The notes under the pieces are model-generated. The model worked only from the letters and a program-made list of their open reading frames with translations, did no database searches and had not been told where the DNA came from. DNA of 64,000 nucleotides from Acetobacter nitrogenifigens DSM 23921 = NBRC 105050 (lineage in GTDB: Bacteria > Pseudomonadota > Alphaproteobacteria > Acetobacterales > Acetobacteraceae), in NCBI RefSeq assembly GCF_000429165.1, contig NZ_KE386853.1, positions 176,513 through 240,512 of the forward strand, in the 5' to 3' direction. Numbering within the stretch: the stretch's first letter is position 1; the number at the start of each line of letters is the position of its first letter. Of the stretch, positions 1 through 7,402 are shown one piece after another. A program made the position numbers and the translations under genes.

Positions 1-279
1 CGTGAAAATCTCCGCAAATATCGAACTATGCCACTGCGCGAACTGATCGATCTGTCGATCAACGAGACGCTGAACCGTACTCTGGGAACGTCCTCGACCG
101 TGTTCCTCGCGGCGCTTCCGCTGGCGTTGTTCGGCGGTGCGACGCTGTCCGGCTTCGCCTGGGTCATGCTGTTCGGAATTGTGGTCGGAACCTCGTCCTC
201 GATCTTTATCGCCGCGCCGTTGCTGCTTCTGTTGGGCGAGAAGCGTCTGCGCAAGGACGTTAGACCGCCGTCTGCGTGA
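1..279 (+). CDS. secF: Protein translocase subunit SecF, C-terminal fragment
   Basis: This is the last 92 residues of SecF, cut by the left edge of the window; the frame is open from base 1. SecF with SecD uses the proton gradient to help the Sec translocon release exported proteins. The readable part begins RENLRKYR, then has the conserved stretch SINETLNRT and two hydrophobic segments ending in a short basic tail, which matches the last two transmembrane helices and cytoplasmic end of SecF. secD is expected just upstream, outside the window. The SecF assignment is firm; the length and start cannot be seen. Confidence 0.93.
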   Translation, partial: RENLRKYRTMPLRELIDLSINETLNRTLGTSSTVFLAALPLALFGGATLSGFAWVMLFGIVVGTSSSIFIAAPLLLLLGEKRLRKDVRPPSA

Positions 280-720
280 ACCGCCGCGCGGGTTTTTCGG
301 TCAGGTGCTTCCGCTCGCCTGTGGGTGAGAGGCAATTTCGCCCATCTCCCTCGATCAGGGAGAGTGGGGGGAGCATGTAAAGACGCTCGCCGGGGTAGGG
401 CGCCGAGCCTGAGATATGAGCAAGTGACGCGTCAAGTCTGACCTGGCCGCCATACGTCCACTGCTGCTGAGGAAAATGGCGCCTGTCTTTGGCTGGCTGG
501 CAGGCGGCAGCCGACGTACAAGAGTCTTTTCAGGCAGTCATCAATTCATGTGATCGCGAGCGAAAGAAAAAGCCCTGTCCCCTTTCAGGGAAGGGGGCTG
601 TAGTCTCGGAGTGGTGCGTCCCGACGTGGCGCCGCAAGCTTTTCAGTATTGCTGCACTGCAGTACGCGAGCGTCTTCCCGAGATCATTCTCGCACCCGGA
701 ATGACGCGCTGCGGAACGGT
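280..720. other. Intergenic region after secF with short hairpins, no gene seen
   Basis: No convincing coding region is present in these 441 bp. A 7-bp inverted repeat TCTCCCT/AGGGAGA lies at 345-363 with a 5-base loop, and CCCTG/CAGGG pairs at 573-590. Just after the secF stop there is a weak AACCGC...GGGTTTTT hairpin that could end secF transcription. Short open frames here have no family signature. Confidence 0.4.
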
Positions 721-1059
721 TCAATGCGAGGCAGGGAGATCTTTGGGCTCAACGCGGGCGAGAAGCACCTGAATATCTTCTCTTGCGGCTTTCAGGTGTG
801 ATGCGTCCGGTCGTCCTGTTGCCGAGACGACGGCGAGCAGGGCGGAGCGATCTTCCATCACGACTGCAGGCAACTGGTCGGCTGGAATCGCGCCGGACAT
901 CACGCCGCCGCGGACCATGCCGTGGACGATCAGGTACGTGTAGATCAGGCTGTGGGGATTTGGCGCCAGAGAGAGCGTCGGTTGCGTCGCCTGACATCCG
1001 CCGAGTGAAGCGAGGCTTGCGGCGGCGAAGGAAACCCGAAGGAAGCGAGAGAACGTCAT
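721..1059 (-). CDS. Small lipoprotein of unknown function
   Basis: This 112-residue protein begins with a short basic stretch (MTFSRFLR), a hydrophobic core and a lipobox ending LGGC, with the cysteine at about residue 22. It is therefore very probably exported and lipid-anchored. The mature part contains a short hydrophobic stretch (YTYLIVHGMVRGGVMSG) and then a helical region ending near the C-terminus; no known domain is recognised. It stands alone on the minus strand, downstream of mscL by 137 bp. Function is unknown. The lipoprotein signal is read from the sequence; the rest is inference. Confidence 0.7.
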   Translation of the reverse strand: MTFSRFLRVSFAAASLASLGGCQATQPTLSLAPNPHSLIYTYLIVHGMVRGGVMSGAIPADQLPAVVMEDRSALLAVVSATGRPDASHLKAAREDIQVLLARVEPKDLPASH

Positions 1060-1153
1060 AAGGCGACGATACGCGATCCATCGCTTATGGGCGAGACGGC
1101 GCTTTGAGAGAAAAATCTGCTGCAGGCAAAGGAACCGCCTGTGGATGTGTGAC

Positions 1154-1176
1154 GGGAGCGGCGTCTGGCCGCTCCC
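1154..1176 (-). terminator. GC-rich hairpin downstream of mscL
   Basis: A perfect 9-bp stem GGGAGCGGC/GCCGCTCCC (1154-1162 with 1168-1176) encloses a 5-base loop and lies 21 bp past the mscL stop. No T-run follows on the minus strand, so it is at best a weak intrinsic terminator or an mRNA 3'-end stabiliser. Confidence 0.45.
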
Positions 1177-1196
1177 TCCCGTGACGCCCCGGCGTT

Positions 1197-1658
1197 TCAG
1201 GCGCGCGGCTGTTTCGCGAGCAGGTCGCGGATATCTTCAAGCAGAACCTCGCTCTTGGTCGGGGCGGGAGGCGCAGCGGGAGCCTCATCCTCGCGAACGT
1301 GCATCTTGGTCAGGATACGCACGAGCCAGAAAATAACCAGCGCGACGATCAGGAACTGGATGACCGCGTTGGCGAACAGGCCGTAGTTGAGGGTGACGGC
1401 GCCTGCTTTCTGGGCTTCCGCCAGGGTCGGCTCGACCGGTCCCTTGATGGTCCAGAAGAGGTTGCTGAAATCGATGCCGCCGATAGCCAGGCCGATGACC
1501 GGGTTGAAGATATCTTTGACGAGGCTGTTGACGATCGCGGTGAACGCGGCGCCGATGATCACACCGACCGCCAGATCGACGACATTGCCGCGCATGATGA
1601 AGGCCTTGAATTCGCCTAACCAGCCGGGGGTGTGCACTCGCAGTTTCGATTCAGCCAT
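1197..1658 (-). CDS. mscL: Large-conductance mechanosensitive channel MscL
   Basis: MscL forms a pentameric inner-membrane channel that opens under membrane tension and releases solutes during osmotic downshock. The 153-residue protein shows the family order: an amphipathic N-terminal helix (EFKAFIMRGNVVDLAVGVIIG), TM1 with the tightly packed Gly/Ala pattern, a periplasmic loop (about residues 50-85), TM2 rich in I/V/L near residues 88-110, and a charged C-terminal helix ending LLEDIRDLLAKQ. The length is close to the usual 130-150, with a short Ala/Pro linker (APAAPPAP) before the bundle helix. It is monocistronic; the divergent neighbour is rpmE. Confidence 0.96.
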   Translation of the reverse strand: MAESKLRVHTPGWLGEFKAFIMRGNVVDLAVGVIIGAAFTAIVNSLVKDIFNPVIGLAIGGIDFSNLFWTIKGPVEPTLAEAQKAGAVTLNYGLFANAVIQFLIVALVIFWLVRILTKMHVREDEAPAAPPAPTKSEVLLEDIRDLLAKQPRA

Positions 1659-1945
1659 AATATCCTCAGGTTATGTTTAGCGCGGGGGGCTATCGATTAC
1701 TGGTTTGTGATCCCGCCTTGCGCCACCTCTACAAGACAAGGCCGGTCTGTGGAAGAACAAGTTGCGTCTATCCACGTCTGTAACAGCATTGAAATCGCAC
1801 GATTAAAGGGCGATTCCGGCAATACGGATGAACGCCCGACAATAACGTTGCGATGACGGCTTCGTTTCATGGGCAATTCGTCTTTTTATCGGCCATGAGC
1901 AGGCGTTGCCCGGCAGGGCAGGATGGTTTATAGCGCGTGTTCTTG
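1659..1945. other. Divergent mscL/rpmE intergenic region
   Basis: This region holds the promoters of mscL (minus) and rpmE (plus) by position, but I cannot assign clear -35/-10 boxes. A small hairpin TGCCC-GGCA-GGGCA is at 1907-1920. No gene is seen. Confidence 0.4.
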
Positions 1946-1973
1946 GCCCCGGTCGGCATCGGGGCATTTTTTT
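1946..1973 (+). promoter_or_regulatory. Terminator-like hairpin in the rpmE leader (possible attenuator)
   Basis: A 6-bp GC stem GCCCCG/CGGGGC (1946-1951 with 1960-1965) with an 8-base loop is followed by A and seven Ts (1967-1973). This is the form of an intrinsic terminator, but it sits only 13 bp before the rpmE start codon. It could end an upstream transcript or act as an attenuator for rpmE. The structure is seen; regulation is inference. Confidence 0.5.
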
Positions 1974-1986
1974 CAGGAATGAAACG

Positions 1987-2214
1987 ATGAAACCCGGAAT
2001 TCACCCCGACTACCACGAAGTCAACATCATCATGACCGATGGCACGGAGTACAAGACTCACTCTTGCATGGGCAAGGCTGGCGACACGCTCCGCCTCGAC
2101 ATCGACCCGAAGTCCCATCCGGCGTGGACCGGCGTGCAGCGTATGATGGACACAGGCGGTCAGGTCGCGAAGTTCAACAAGCGCTTTGCTGGCATCGGCA
2201 CGCGCTCCAAGTAA
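1987..2214 (+). CDS. rpmE: 50S ribosomal protein L31
   Basis: L31 bridges the large and small ribosomal subunits. The protein is 75 residues, beginning [12 protein letters not shown], a hallmark of the family, with the later motifs SHPAWTG and FNKRFAG. The start at 1987 is chosen because an AGGA ribosome-binding site lies nine bases upstream and the L31 N-terminus begins exactly there; a longer in-frame start at 1906 would add residues foreign to the family. It has a single cysteine (HSC) and lacks the zinc-binding CxxC pair, so it is the zinc-independent (C-minus) form usual in alphaproteobacteria. It is a single gene with hairpins on both sides. Confidence 0.96.
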   Translation: MKPGIHPDYHEVNIIMTDGTEYKTHSCMGKAGDTLRLDIDPKSHPAWTGVQRMMDTGGQVAKFNKRFAGIGTRSK

Positions 2215-2257
2215 GCGCAGCGACCAGCTTGCTCCACGTCTTCGGGATGTGGATTGG

Positions 2258-2287
2258 AACCCGCCTCCATGGAGGCGGGTTTTTTTA
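2258..2287 (+). terminator. Intrinsic terminator of rpmE
   Basis: AACCCGCCTCC pairs with GGAGGCGGGTT around a minimal AT loop, followed by a run of seven Ts from 2280. It lies 44 bp past the rpmE stop. Strong hairpin plus T-run. Confidence 0.9.
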
Positions 2288-2414
2288 TTTCTTTCGGCCA
2301 ACGACCCCAAGCCTGGTGCGTTTCACAGGCTCATGTGGAAAATCGCCAAATTAACCCGATATTTTTATAAAGTATCTTAAAGGGGCGGGGTGGCTGGTTG
2401 GCGCGAACGCCGCG

Positions 2415-3965
2415 TTAGTTTTTGTCTTTCTGGATGAAAGACGGCAGGAGGGGGTTGTCGGTCTGCATCGAGCCCTTGCTCGGCAGCGAAGCCGCGTCCC
2501 AACCGCCGCCCAGATCTCCGATCAGATTGACCGAATCGACGATACGGCTTTGCTGGATGGAAAGAGCCGTTTCAGCGTTGGAGAGCGCAGTGACTTCCGA
2601 CGTCACCACGGTCGTGTAGATTTCCGTTCCCGCCAGATACTGGTTCATCGAGACAGTGACGGCCTTGTTCGCAGCCTCCAGCGCGATCTGCTGCTGTTTT
2701 GCCTGATCGGCCAGAATGCGCAGGTTCGACAACTGGTCTTCCACGCCCTGCAGGGCGGTCAGGACGGTCTGACGGTATGTCGCCGTATACAGGTCGTAAT
2801 TGGCGTTGGCTTCGTGAACGGCGGCTGTGCGCGAGCCGCCTTCGAACAAGGTTTCCGAGGCGGATGCGCCAAGCGCCCAGATCCTATTGGCGACCTGCAC
2901 CAGTGCGCCCACCGGATCGCCGCTGTAGGAGTAGGAGGCGCTCAGTGTGATGGTTGGGAAGAACGCGGCGATCGCGGCGCCGATCTGCGCGTTATATTCC
3001 TCCATCCGTCGTTCCGCCGCCGCGACGTCAGGACGGCGCTGCAGCAGGACGGAGGGCACGCTGACCGGTATTGCGGGAATGTCGCGGGGCAGGGCGCCGA
3101 CGGGGATGCTGAGGTTGGCGGGCGCTTCTCCGGCGTAGACCGCAATGGCGTGCTCATACTGGGCGCGCGTGACGCCCGTCTGAATCTCGTTGGCCCGCGT
3201 TTGCTCGAGCTGGGTTTTGGCCTGAAGTAGCGAGGTCGGATCGACCGTGCCCGCGTCGAACTGATTCTGCGTAATCTGAAGAGAGCGTTCGTAAAACAGC
3301 ACGTTTCGGTGCAGCAGGTCACGCAGACTGTCCTGATAACGCAGGTTGAAATAAGCGACGGCGAGATCGATCTGGTATTCGAGCTTTGCGTTCGCCAGAT
3401 CCGCGGCCGAGGCCTGCGCCTCCGTCACCTGAGCCTGAATTTGCCGTCTGATCTTTCCCCATACGTCCAGATCCCAACTGGCCGTTGGTCCAAAAGCATA
3501 GGTGTTTCTCGTCGAGCCGGAGCTGTATTGCGTGCCGGTGCTGGATGTGGCGGTGCCGCCCTGACTATTCCGGTTGAAGCTGACCGATGTGCTGAGCGTC
3601 GGGTAAAGCTGAGCGCGTATGGCGTTGATTGCCGCCCGGGCTTCCCGATAGCGCGCCTCGTATTCGGCGACGTTCTGGTTGTTGATGGAGACCCGCTCTT
3701 CGAGGCTGTTCAGGAGCGGGTCACGGTAAACCTCCCACCACTTCCCCTTGGGCGCGCTGGCCAGAGACGGCGTGGCGTATGTCCATCCGGAAGCGGGACG
3801 AAGCTCCTTGAACTGGGGAGAGATGATTGCCGCCGGACGCTTGTAGTTTGGTCCCACCATGCAGCCGCCCAACGTCAGCGGGGCCAGCAGAACGGCCGGA
3901 AGGCCTCGCTTGCCGCAGCGGCGGAGCAGGGCGGCGGGGCGGGGAGATGGGCGTGGAGTCTTCAT
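2415..3965 (-). CDS. RND efflux outer-membrane lipoprotein channel (OprM/NodT family)
   Basis: This is the TolC-like trimeric duct of the efflux pump encoded by the three genes upstream of it. The 516-residue protein has a basic N-terminus, a hydrophobic segment and a lipobox LGGC followed by MVGPNYKRP, the classical start of OprM/NodT-type lipoproteins. Two repeats of an outer-membrane efflux domain follow: one from about residue 70 with long helical stretches (NQNVAEYEARYREARAAI) and one with RRPDVAAAERRMEEYNAQIG, which is the diagnostic motif of the second half. A Ser/Thr/Gly-rich loop (about 130-155) is probably the first surface loop. It is last in the operon and starts 5 bp after the preceding pump gene. 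Confidence 0.94.
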   Translation of the reverse strand: MKTPRPSPRPAALLRRCGKRGLPAVLLAPLTLGGCMVGPNYKRPAAIISPQFKELRPASGWTYATPSLASAPKGKWWEVYRDPLLNSLEERVSINNQNVAEYEARYREARAAINAIRAQLYPTLSTSVSFNRNSQGGTATSSTGTQYSSGSTRNTYAFGPTASWDLDVWGKIRRQIQAQVTEAQASAADLANAKLEYQIDLAVAYFNLRYQDSLRDLLHRNVLFYERSLQITQNQFDAGTVDPTSLLQAKTQLEQTRANEIQTGVTRAQYEHAIAVYAGEAPANLSIPVGALPRDIPAIPVSVPSVLLQRRPDVAAAERRMEEYNAQIGAAIAAFFPTITLSASYSYSGDPVGALVQVANRIWALGASASETLFEGGSRTAAVHEANANYDLYTATYRQTVLTALQGVEDQLSNLRILADQAKQQQIALEAANKAVTVSMNQYLAGTEIYTTVVTSEVTALSNAETALSIQQSRIVDSVNLIGDLGGGWDAASLPSKGSMQTDNPLLPSFIQKDKN

Positions 3966-3970
3966 CCGCG

Positions 3971-6900
3971 TCAGGCGTCCTGAGGCTTGGTGTGAAATGG
4001 AGGAGTCTTGCGGGGCTGACGCCTGAAACGCAGCGCCAGCCGGTCCAGCGTCAGATAGATGACCGGCGTCGTGTAGAGCGTCAGCGCCTGACTGACCAGC
4101 AGCCCGCCGACAATGGCGATGCCGAGTGGACGGCGCATTTCCGAGCCGTAGCCGTTACCGAACACAAGAGGCAACGCGCCGAGCGCGGCGGCGAGCGACG
4201 TCATCATGATTGGTCGGAAACGAAGGATGCAGGCCGTGTGAATCGCCTCGTAAGGGGAGCAACCGGTTTCGCGCTCGGCGTTGATGGCGAAATCGACCAG
4301 CATGATTGCGTTTTTCTTCACGATGCCGATCAGCAGAATTACGCCGATCATGGCGATCAGAGAAAAATCCTCGCCGAAAACCTGCAGGGCAAGCAGGGCG
4401 CCGACGCCTGCGGAGGGCAGGGTGGAGAGGATCGTGATCGGATGAATGTAGCTCTCATACAGCACGCCGAGCACGACATAGACGGCGGCCAGAGATGCGG
4501 CGATCAGGATCGGTTCGTTGTTGACCGATTTCTGAAACTGCGCCGCGTTTCCAGCGAAACTTCCGTGAACTGAGGAGGGGGCGTGCAGGGAGACCATCTC
4601 GCTGTCGATGATCTGCACGGCCTTGCTGAGAGCTACGCCTTTGGCGAGGTTGAAGGAAATGGTGGTGGCGACGGATTGCCCGTCATGATTGACTGACAGG
4701 GCGGTGGTCGCCGGATAGATATTCGTGATGAAGGTCAGCGGAATCATGGATTCCGAACTGGTGGAGACGGCGGACCCGGTCGACGTGCCGCTGCCGCCGG
4801 AAATGCTGTTCTGGATCTGGTTCGCGAAATTCTTGGCGCTCACGCTTGCCGCAGTGCTGGTGGAAGTGCTCGAGGAGCTTGTCGAGGTGCGCACGCGGAT
4901 CGTATTCGACGCCGTGCCTCCGCCTGCAGTGCCGCCGGAGGCGCTGACCCACATCTGGTGGATCGTGTTCGGATCCTGCCAGAACGATGGCGCAGCTTCC
5001 ATTACGACGCGATACTGGTTGAGCCGGTTGTAGATGATCGACGCAGCGCGCTGCCCGAAAGCGTCGTAGAGCGTGTTAGAGATCAATTGAGGCGTGATCT
5101 GCATACGTGACGATGTGTCACGGTCGATTTGCGTGACGACCGCCGATCCACCCTGCTGGATATCGGATGAGAGATCGAGAATTTCCGGGTGGCGGCGCAG
5201 ACGCGCGATCAGCTTGGGCGTTATGGAGTAGAGTTCCGTCGCGGAATCTCCTTCAAGAGTGTACTGATAGGCGGCGTTGCTCTGACGCGCGCCCATCCTG
5301 ATTCCTCCAGGCTCCATCAGGAAGAAACGTGCGCCGACAAGGTTGCTCACTCTGTCGTCGATCCGCTGGATCAGGCTTTCGACGGGCCCACGTTGGCTCT
5401 TGTCGGTCAGTTGCAAAAAGAGATTTGCTTGATTGGATGAACCTCGTCCACCGAGAAATCCGGCGATGCTTTGGACATCTTTTTCCTTCATTGCCGCAGT
5501 TTCCGCGATGTCGATTTTTTCCTTCATGGCGGAGAAGGAGATGGACTGATCGCCCATCAGATGCCCCATGAGCATCCCGGTGTCTTCAGTCGGGAAGAAA
5601 CCTTTCGGCATGCTGACGAACAGTGCGCCCATGAGCACGATGGTGAGGGGCAGAGAGAGCATCACAAGGCGCGTGTGTCGCAACGCCACTTCCAGCGTCC
5701 GGGCGTAGCCCGACGCCATCGCCGTTACGCCTCTCTCGGAGAAATCGCCCAGCCATCGCCCGATGCGGCTTATCGTCGAAACATTGCGGGGCGCAGCATG
5801 GACGGAAGCATCAGTCGGGACCGTGCCGTGCGCATGTGGCTTGAGCAGGCGGGAGGCCATCATCGGCGTAAGGGAGAGAGACAGCAGCATTGAGACGACG
5901 ATCGTGATCGAGATCGTCATCGCCAGTTCGTGGAACAGGCGCCCCGCGACCCCACCCAACATCAGGATCGGCAGGAATACGGCGATCAGAGAGACGGATA
6001 TGGAGATCACCGTGAATGCGACTTCCTCAGCTCCCTGCTGCGCGGCTGCGCGCGGGGACATGCCGCTTTCGATATGCCGAGCGATATTCTCCAGAACGAC
6101 GATGGCGTCGTCCACCACGAAACCGGTCGAAACGGTCAGCGCCATCAACGACATATTGTCGAGCGAAAAACCCAGCAACCGCATGACGGCGAATGTCGCG
6201 ATAATCGACGTCGGGACGACGATGGCCGGGATAAGGGTCATGCGCACCGAGCGCAGGAAGACGAACGTCACGAGGATGACCAGCACGACGCCGATAACCA
6301 GCGTCATCTGCGTGTCAGCCAACGCCGCGCGAATGGTCAACGACCGGTCAAGACCGATATGCAACGCGACATCAGGAGGGAGAGCTTCCTGCAGCATCGG
6401 AAGCATGGTCTTGATCTGATCGATCGTGTGAATGACGTTGGCGCCGGCCTGCGGGAAGACCACGCCGATCACGGCCGGTTGGCGGTTGAAGAAGCCGGCG
6501 TTACGCAGATCTTCCACGCCGTCATGCACGTCGGCGACGTCGGACAGGCGAACAGCCCGACCATTGCGGTAGGCGACGACAAGATCACGATAGGCCTGAG
6601 CGTCCCGTGCCTGATCGTTGGTGTCCAGAGTGAAGCGCAAGCCGTTCTGGTCGATGATTCCCTTGGGACTGTGAGCGTTGGCGGAGGCAAGCGCAGCGCG
6701 GACGTCCTCGAAGCCGATGCCATATTGGAACAGCGCCAGCGGGTTCATCTCCACCCGCACGGCAGGCAGTGCGCTGCCGCCGATCTCGACTTCTCCGACG
6801 CCCTTCACTTGCGACAGGTGCTGTTGCAACACATTGCTGGCGATGTCGTACAGCACCGCCTGCGTGCGCGTCGGCGAAGTCAGGGCCAGAATCAGGATCG

Positions 6901-7324
6901 GCGCGCCGTTGGGGTTCGCCTTGAAGTAGCTCGGGTTTTGCCTGAGCGACGTTGGAAGATCTGCGTGCGCCGCTTGCAGTGCGGCCTCGACGTCTCGCGC
7001 CGCGCCGTCGATGTCGCGGGAAAGCGCGAACTGCAATGTGATTCTGACCTGATTTTGCGTCGATTGCGACGTCATTTCGGTCAGGTCGGCGATCTGCCCC
7101 AGATGCCGCTCAAGAGGCGCGGCGACACTGCTGGCGACTTCTTCAGGCGAACCGCCCGGCTGACGCGCCTGAACCTGAATAACGGGAAAATCGACGTTCG
7201 GCAGGTCCGAAACGGGCAGGGCGAGATAGCCGATCACGCCAGCGATGATCAGCGCCACGGTCATCAGCGTCGTAGCGACCGGCCGTTCGATGAAGATGCG
7301 ACAGGGACTCATGCCTGGGGACAT
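3971..7324 (-). CDS. RND efflux pump inner-membrane subunit, MdtC-like
   Basis: Proton-driven transporter that takes drugs or toxic compounds from the periplasm or inner membrane and passes them to the outer-membrane channel. At 1117 residues it is longer than the usual 1025-1050. It opens with [14 protein letters not shown], the conserved RND TM1 start, carries the TM4 motif VDDAIVVLENIARHIE with the paired aspartates of the proton relay, and the late motif [15 protein letters not shown] Ser/Thr-rich insert (about residues 793-858) explains the extra length. An internal ATG at 7312 is an alternative start four codons downstream. It lies between the MdtB-like pump (78 bp away) and the channel gene; two different pump subunits together suggest an MdtBC-type heterotrimer. 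Confidence 0.94.
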   Translation of the reverse strand: MSPGMSPCRIFIERPVATTLMTVALIIAGVIGYLALPVSDLPNVDFPVIQVQARQPGGSPEEVASSVAAPLERHLGQIADLTEMTSQSTQNQVRITLQFALSRDIDGAARDVEAALQAAHADLPTSLRQNPSYFKANPNGAPILILALTSPTRTQAVLYDIASNVLQQHLSQVKGVGEVEIGGSALPAVRVEMNPLALFQYGIGFEDVRAALASANAHSPKGIIDQNGLRFTLDTNDQARDAQAYRDLVVAYRNGRAVRLSDVADVHDGVEDLRNAGFFNRQPAVIGVVFPQAGANVIHTIDQIKTMLPMLQEALPPDVALHIGLDRSLTIRAALADTQMTLVIGVVLVILVTFVFLRSVRMTLIPAIVVPTSIIATFAVMRLLGFSLDNMSLMALTVSTGFVVDDAIVVLENIARHIESGMSPRAAAQQGAEEVAFTVISISVSLIAVFLPILMLGGVAGRLFHELAMTISITIVVSMLLSLSLTPMMASRLLKPHAHGTVPTDASVHAAPRNVSTISRIGRWLGDFSERGVTAMASGYARTLEVALRHTRLVMLSLPLTIVLMGALFVSMPKGFFPTEDTGMLMGHLMGDQSISFSAMKEKIDIAETAAMKEKDVQSIAGFLGGRGSSNQANLFLQLTDKSQRGPVESLIQRIDDRVSNLVGARFFLMEPGGIRMGARQSNAAYQYTLEGDSATELYSITPKLIARLRRHPEILDLSSDIQQGGSAVVTQIDRDTSSRMQITPQLISNTLYDAFGQRAASIIYNRLNQYRVVMEAAPSFWQDPNTIHQMWVSASGGTAGGGTASNTIRVRTSTSSSSTSTSTAASVSAKNFANQIQNSISGGSGTSTGSAVSTSSESMIPLTFITNIYPATTALSVNHDGQSVATTISFNLAKGVALSKAVQIIDSEMVSLHAPSSVHGSFAGNAAQFQKSVNNEPILIAASLAAVYVVLGVLYESYIHPITILSTLPSAGVGALLALQVFGEDFSLIAMIGVILLIGIVKKNAIMLVDFAINAERETGCSPYEAIHTACILRFRPIMMTSLAAALGALPLVFGNGYGSEMRRPLGIAIVGGLLVSQALTLYTTPVIYLTLDRLALRFRRQPRKTPPFHTKPQDA

Positions 7325-7402
7325 TCCGATTGCGCAGACAGAACCAGCTCAAGGCGCACGGTCATGAGCAGGTGGGACGCCGTGTCGACGTTCATGACCG
7401 TC

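Noticed and set aside
280..720. Possible short genes after secF
   Set aside because: The open frames have no ribosome-binding sites or family features and overlap on both strands.
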